A stretch of 10,258 nt of DNA from Pseudomonadota bacterium (GTDB lineage: Bacteria; Pseudomonadota; Alphaproteobacteria; Caulobacterales; Caulobacteraceae), in NCBI GenBank assembly GCA_023445955.1, contig JAEXJH010000518.1:1-10258 (forward strand). The letters are read 5' to 3'. Position 1 is the first letter of the stretch; each line of letters begins with the position of its first letter. Shown piece by piece: positions 7,563 to 10,258 of the stretch. Below the pieces are notes generated by a model. It did not search any database and had not been told where the DNA came from. It saw nothing but the letters and a program-made list of their open reading frames with translations. The position numbers and the translations under genes are program-made.

Positions 7563-7833
7563 GCGCGGGCTGGCCGACGACGGGGCCCTGATCTACTTCG
7601 AGGACCAGCGCAGCCACCCCAGCTCCGACATGCTCGGCCATGTGGTCGTCGTCGAGACCGACACCGACGAGGTGCTGGTCAAGCGGCTGCTGCGGGGCTC
7701 CAGACCCGGCGTTTATGACCTCGAGAGCATCGCCGGCCCCACCCGGCACGACGCCCGCCTGCGTTGGGCCGCGCACATCACCGCGATCATTCCGCCTTAT
7801 CAGGCCCGCCGGGTGATCATCAGCGAGAGCTGA
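7555..7833 (+). pseudogene. C-terminal half of an S24 (LexA/CI-like) repressor, N-terminus missing
   Basis: About 92 codons resemble the peptidase S24 domain of phage-type repressors: HSMRGLADDGALIYFED holds the nucleophile Ser (codon 7558-7560, normally in a G-D-S-M context), and EVLVKRLL holds the general-base Lys (codon 7681-7683), 41 residues later, close to LexA spacing. LGHVVVVET and the closing WAAHITAIIPPY complete the fold. Such proteins repress prophage or stress genes and cleave themselves upon RecA stimulation. The N-terminal helix-turn-helix, linker and cleavage site are absent: upstream of about 7555 the same frame runs antisense through the endolysin remnant. A TTG at 7507 could in principle start a chimeric 108-residue product, but there is no ribosome site. 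I call it a truncated gene left by the rearrangement that cut the endolysin. Confidence 0.62.
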
Positions 7834-7849
7834 AGCCGCCGGGATAAGA

Positions 7850-7866
7850 AAGCTACGATTTAGCTT
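7850..7866. repeat. Inverted repeat AAGCTA-N5-TAGCTT
   Basis: A perfect 6-base inverted repeat with a 5-base spacer (CGATT) lies in the 66-base gap between the S24 fragment and the next plus-strand gene. It sits about 34 bases before that gene's ATG. It could be an operator or a weak hairpin; it is too AT-rich and lacks a following T-run, so it is not a convincing terminator. Confidence 0.4.
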
Positions 7867-7876
7867 GGCCGAAATT

Positions 7877-7891
7877 TGTATGAAATATACA
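7877..7891. promoter_or_regulatory. Inverted repeat TGTAT-N5-ATACA at a likely -10 region
   Basis: A 5-base perfect inverted repeat with spacer GAAAT ends 8 bases before the ATG at 7900. TATACA (7886-7891) inside it resembles a -10 hexamer and would put the transcript start at about 7898-7900, so the message of the next gene may be almost leaderless. TTGGCC at 7865-7870 is a possible -35, but with a short 15-base spacer. A repressor binding this repeat would block the promoter; its identity is unknown. The nearby S24 repressor relic is one candidate source of ancestral regulation, which is only an inference. Confidence 0.35.
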
Positions 7892-7899
7892 GTTCAGCC

Positions 7900-8307
7900 A
7901 TGTTCGATCCTGAACTCGATCAGATCCGGGCGATCGAAATCGCTACCGATCAGGCCCGACATGATCATGCCTCCAGGGAAATACGCCGCCACCACGGCGT
8001 ATCGTGGGCCGGGATGGAAGGTCGCCCTCCCCCGTCCCGGTCGGAGGCCGAGATCGAGGCCGCCGCCCGCATCAAGCTGGCGCGCCGCCGCGCTTGGGAA
8101 AGAGGCGAAGGCGCCTTCGCGGCCGCAGTCATCCGATGTCAGGCCGCCGCGCGCGACGCATTCTCCCTCGCCGAGCGCGCCCGCAACGGCATATCCCGCG
8201 GCGAAGGCGAGGCTTGGCGCCGGGCCATAGCCAGTGAACTCGAAACTCAGGCCCTCGCCCTGACGGAAGCGGCGCATCAGGTCCTGAACGCCGCCCGGGC
8301 CGATTGA
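7900..8307 (+). CDS. Hypothetical 135-residue helical protein
   Basis: I do not recognise this family. The product begins MFDPELDQIRAIEIATDQAR and is rich in Ala, Arg and Glu, with long stretches expected to be helical (about residues 3-25 and 45-132), one cysteine, and no signal peptide or membrane segment. It would be a cytosolic, possibly coiled-coil protein. The ATG at 7900 is preferred over the in-frame TTG at 7876 because the upstream codons coincide with an AT-rich inverted repeat that looks like a promoter. No ribosome site is visible. Codons such as CGC, GCC and GGC dominate, in keeping with a real Caulobacter-like gene. The opposite strand is also open over much of this length, which is usual at such GC content. 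The stop is half of a TGATCA palindrome whose other half ends the next gene on the minus strand. Confidence 0.6.
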   Translation: MFDPELDQIRAIEIATDQARHDHASREIRRHHGVSWAGMEGRPPPSRSEAEIEAAARIKLARRRAWERGEGAFAAAVIRCQAAARDAFSLAERARNGISRGEGEAWRRAIASELETQALALTEAAHQVLNAARAD

Positions 8308-8484
8308 TCAGCCGCGCCGCCGCGCCGCGCGCTGCAAGTGGCCGCTGCGCCTGGCGCGGATCTCGTCATGCAGCAGATCGGCAAGATCCAGCATCTGATC
8401 GCGCGACAGCCGTCGGGCGACATCACGCACCTCCTCCTCAAGTCGCGCCATCTGCATCGACGGCAAGCCCTGCTCGGAACTCAT
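8308..8484 (-). CDS. Hypothetical 58-residue basic protein
   Basis: A short minus-strand frame starts at ATG 8484 and stops at 8308-8310. The peptide begins MSSEQGLPSMQMARLEEE, then has an amphipathic helical stretch (LEEEVRDVARRLS and MLDLADLLHDEIRARR) and a very basic end (RAARRRG). No signal peptide or membrane helix is seen. An in-frame stop lies 33 bases upstream of the ATG with no other start between, so the N-terminus is well bounded; AAGG a few bases upstream may serve as ribosome site. Support comes from protein-like composition, the tight tail-to-tail fit with the 7900-8307 gene (stops abut in TGATCA), and a clean upstream promoter-containing gap. It is divergent from marR, across a 130-base gap. 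Function unknown; the acidic helix followed by a basic tail would suit a small nucleic-acid- or partner-binding protein, but that is a guess. Confidence 0.55.
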   Translation of the reverse strand: MSSEQGLPSMQMARLEEEVRDVARRLSRDQMLDLADLLHDEIRARRSGHLQRAARRRG

Positions 8485-8557
8485 GGCCTTGACCTTGTTG
8501 GCAGCCTCCCACTCGCTTTAACGGCGAGAATCCGCTCGCGTTCCCGCCAACCGAGCG

Positions 8558-8586
8558 TTGACGCAACGGCGCGCGCCATCTAGATA
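8558..8586 (+). promoter_or_regulatory. Promoter of the marR-efflux unit
   Basis: TTGACG at 8558-8563, 17 bases, then TAGATA at 8581-8586. Read as the Caulobacter housekeeping pattern, the -35 is a perfect TTGACGS (8558-8564) and TCTAGATA (8579-8586) matches 6 of 8 bases of GCTANAWC with a 14-base spacer. Transcription would start near 8593, giving a leader of about 22 bases before the marR ATG at 8615. The -10 lies in the left arm of the inverted repeat described next. Confidence 0.6.
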
Positions 8587-8608
8587 GTTCGGCGACCTAA
8601 CTATCTAG
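8580..8608. promoter_or_regulatory. Probable MarR operator (10-base perfect inverted repeat)
   Basis: The arms CTAGATAGTT (8580-8589) and AACTATCTAG (8599-8608) are perfect inverted repeats around a 9-base spacer. The site covers the -10 element, the expected transcript start and the whole leader, ending 6 bases before the marR start codon. MarR-family dimers bind inverted repeats of this kind and usually repress their own operon until a ligand is bound. The position therefore predicts autorepression of marR and the coupled efflux gene. Little of the leader is left for a Shine-Dalgarno, and none is visible. Confidence 0.7.
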
Positions 8609-8614
8609 AGCCCT

Positions 8615-9049
8615 ATGGATTCGAACGACCCCCTAGTTCTGGCGGACAACCTTCGCGCGCCGCTGCTGCGTGTCTCCCGGCGGCTGCGCCAGGAGGCGCA
8701 ACGGGTCGGATCGTCGGCCCTCGACGGACTCATACTCGGCCAGATCCGGCGCTGCCCTGGCGTCGGCGTCTCCGAACTGGCTGAGGCCGAGCACATGTCG
8801 CGCCCCAGCATGAGCAGTCACGTCAAGCGTATCGAGGCGGCTGGCTGGATCGTCCGCGATCAGAGCGCCGAGGACGGCCGCCGCTCGGGCTTTCGCATCA
8901 CGCCTGAGGGCCAGGCCCAGCTCGACGCGATCCGCCAGACGCGGAACGACTGGCTCGCCGCCCGCATCGCCCGTCTCGACCCCGCCTCGCGCGAAGCCTT
9001 GGCGGCTGCGCAGGGGGCCCTCCTCGAACTGCTGAGCCTTGATCCATGA
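8615..9049 (+). CDS. MarR-family transcriptional regulator
   Basis: A 144-residue winged-helix regulator of the MarR family, which acts as a dimer on inverted-repeat operators and is usually released by small phenolic or drug-like ligands. The N-terminal dimerisation helix is about 9-31. The winged helix runs from about 35 to 100: VGVSELAEAEHMSRPSMSSH contains the helix-turn-helix, with the recognition helix at about 62-73, and D87-G-R89-R90 lies in the wing, the family's DxR signature. The C-terminal helices (about 100-143) complete the dimer interface. The gene is preceded by a strong promoter with an overlapping 10-base inverted repeat and is followed by a transporter gene overlapping by 4 bases (ATGA). 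This is the classic layout of a local regulator of an efflux pump. ATG 8615 is the first start after the operator. The inducing ligand cannot be told from sequence. Confidence 0.93.
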   Translation: MDSNDPLVLADNLRAPLLRVSRRLRQEAQRVGSSALDGLILGQIRRCPGVGVSELAEAEHMSRPSMSSHVKRIEAAGWIVRDQSAEDGRRSGFRITPEGQAQLDAIRQTRNDWLAARIARLDPASREALAAAQGALLELLSLDP

Positions 9050-10258
9050 GCCCTATCGACCCGCCCCTTCAGGACGAGGCCCGCTCGGCGACGGCTCGCG
9101 GCTGGGTCATCCCGGCGATCATCGGCTCGGCCCTGCTGATGCAGACGATGAACGCCACGGTCATCGCCAACGCGCTGCCGACCATGGCCGTCGCGCTCAA
9201 CGAAAGCCCCCTGCGGCTGAACCTGGCGATCACCATGTTCCTGCTGGCCTCGGCGGTTTTCCTGCCGATCAGCGGCTGGGTCGCCGACAAGTTCGGGGCC
9301 AAGAAGATCTTCATGGTCTCGATGGTGCTGTTCGCCCTGTCGTCGGCCGCGTGCGGCTTTGCGAACAACCTCACCGAGCTGGTGATCGCCCGCATCTTCC
9401 AGGGCATGGCCGGCGCCATGATGGCCCCCGTCGGCCGGCTGGTGCTGCTGCGCACGACGCCCAAGGACGAGCTCGTCGGGGCCATGTCGGTCATGACCAT
9501 GCCGGCCCTGCTGGGACCGGTGATCGGACCGATCGTCGGCGGCGCGATCGTGACCTTCGCCGACTGGCGCTGGATCTTCTTCCTGAGCATCCCGGTGGCC
9601 GCCGTCGGCGTCGTGCTCGTGGCGCGCTTCGTCCCTAACGTCCGCGAACAGGATGTCTCGCCCGTCGACTGGAAAGGCGCGCTCCTGACCGGGCTTGGCC
9701 TGGCGGGCCTGATCTTCGGCTTCGAGAACATCGGCCGCGACGCGATGCCTGCGCCCGCCGTCATTGGCCTTTTCCTCGGCGGCGGCGCGGCGCTCTATGT
9801 CTACTGGCGGCACGCCCGCGGCAATGCGGCGGCGATCATCGACCTCTCGGTCTTCCGCATCCAGACCTTCACCGCCTCGGTCATCGGCGGCGCGTTCATG
9901 CGCATCGCCATGGGCGCCACGCCCTTCATGCTGGCCATGCTGCTCCAGGTCGGCTTCGGCCTCTCGGCCCTCCAGGCCGGCCTCATGACCTTCATCTCCG
10001 CCGCCGGCGCCCTGGTCATGAAGACGACCGCGCCCCCCATCCTGCGGCGCTTCGGTTTCCGCACAGTCCTGATCGTCAACGCCCTGATCGTGGCCGCCAG
10101 CTTCGTCGCCTACGGCCTCTTCAAGCCGACCACGCCGCACTGGGTGATCATGACCATCCTGGCGATCGGCGGCTTCTTCCGCTCCCTCCACTTCACCAGC
10201 CTGAACGGCATGGCCTATGCCGACATCCATCAGGACAAGATGAGCCGCGCCTCGACCA
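9046..10258 (+). CDS. DHA2-family MFS multidrug efflux transporter (3' end outside window)
   Basis: An inner-membrane proton/drug antiporter of the major facilitator superfamily, probably the 14-helix DHA2 (EmrB/QacA-like) group. The frame starts at ATG 9046, overlapping the marR stop (ATGA), and is open to the window edge: 404 complete codons of an expected 450-520. Visible family motifs are MNATVIANALP in helix 1 (motif D1), GWVADKFGAKKIF in the helix 2-3 loop (motif A), R116 in the IARIFQGMAGA helix, and LGPVIGPIVGG in helix 5 (antiporter motif C). At least ten hydrophobic stretches follow in order. Oddity: the acidic residue usual in motif D1 (LDxTV) is Asn here (N36). Coupling to MarR and the promoter/operator upstream predicts induction by an exported toxic compound. 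EmrA-like partners, if any, would lie to the right, outside the window. Confidence 0.9.
   Translation, partial: MSPIDPPLQDEARSATARGWVIPAIIGSALLMQTMNATVIANALPTMAVALNESPLRLNLAITMFLLASAVFLPISGWVADKFGAKKIFMVSMVLFALSSAACGFANNLTELVIARIFQGMAGAMMAPVGRLVLLRTTPKDELVGAMSVMTMPALLGPVIGPIVGGAIVTFADWRWIFFLSIPVAAVGVVLVARFVPNVREQDVSPVDWKGALLTGLGLAGLIFGFENIGRDAMPAPAVIGLFLGGGAALYVYWRHARGNAAAIIDLSVFRIQTFTASVIGGAFMRIAMGATPFMLAMLLQVGFGLSALQAGLMTFISAAGALVMKTTAPPILRRFGFRTVLIVNALIVAASFVAYGLFKPTTPHWVIMTILAIGGFFRSLHFTSLNGMAYADIHQDKMSRAST

Noticed and set aside
7894..8277. 127-codon minus-strand frame opposite the 135-residue gene
   Set aside because: Considered because neither strand has a recognisable family, but the plus frame has a promoter-like gap, a better start and helix-like composition; the minus reading is Gly/Ala/Pro-rich and overlaps the promoter repeats.
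8512..8528. CTCGC-N7-GCGAG inverted repeat as a terminator
   Set aside because: Only 5-base arms, no T-run, and located upstream of rather than after any gene on either strand.
8860..10230. 456-codon minus-strand frame, rich in Asp, His, Gly and Arg
   Set aside because: It is the antisense shadow of marR and the MFS transporter; hydrophobic helices read backwards give such low-complexity polar sequence.

Overview
The window looks like part of the chromosome of a high-GC alphaproteobacterium, most likely Caulobacter or a close relative. This is inferred from the five-step histidine route using HutF, the GC-ending codon use, periplasmic enzymes typical of that group, and a promoter matching the Caulobacter housekeeping pattern (TTGACGC, then a CTAGAT-type -10). 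No rRNA, tRNA, CRISPR array, insertion sequence or complete prophage was seen.

Left part (1-3876), histidine utilisation: a 3'-truncated hutF on the minus strand diverges from hutI-hutH on the plus strand. The 73-base gap between them holds an 18-base near-perfect palindrome that is a good candidate HutC operator. HutH makes urocanate, HutI opens imidazolonepropionate to formiminoglutamate, and HutF deiminates that to formylglutamate. hutU and hutG are not in the window. The place next to hutH is taken by an unrelated convergent gene pair, and the last 40% of hutH has different codon use from the rest.

Middle part (3882-7562): a minus-strand pair of exported proteins (an M1 aminopeptidase of the leukotriene-A4-hydrolase type followed by an FKBP prolyl isomerase), then a plus-strand DUF2239 gene, then a minus-strand phage-type lysis remnant. 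The remnant has the last 30 codons of an M15-type endolysin, an inner-membrane spanin and an outer-membrane spanin lipoprotein whose gene starts inside the inner spanin gene in another frame. The endolysin piece is cut where the sequence changes abruptly into the C-terminal half of an S24 (LexA/CI-like) repressor on the opposite strand.

Right part (7555-10258): the headless S24 repressor piece, an unrecognised 135-residue protein, an unrecognised 58-residue minus-strand protein sharing a palindromic stop site with it, and a marR-type regulator translationally coupled to a DHA2-family drug efflux transporter that runs off the end. The marR promoter overlaps a perfect 10-base inverted repeat, so autorepression is likely.

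No clearly new defence or metabolic system was found. The most informative points are the two apparent breakpoints (inside hutH near 3238 and at the endolysin/S24 junction near 7555-7562), which suggest that the 3.2-7.6 kb block was exchanged or rearranged, and the orphan spanin pair.
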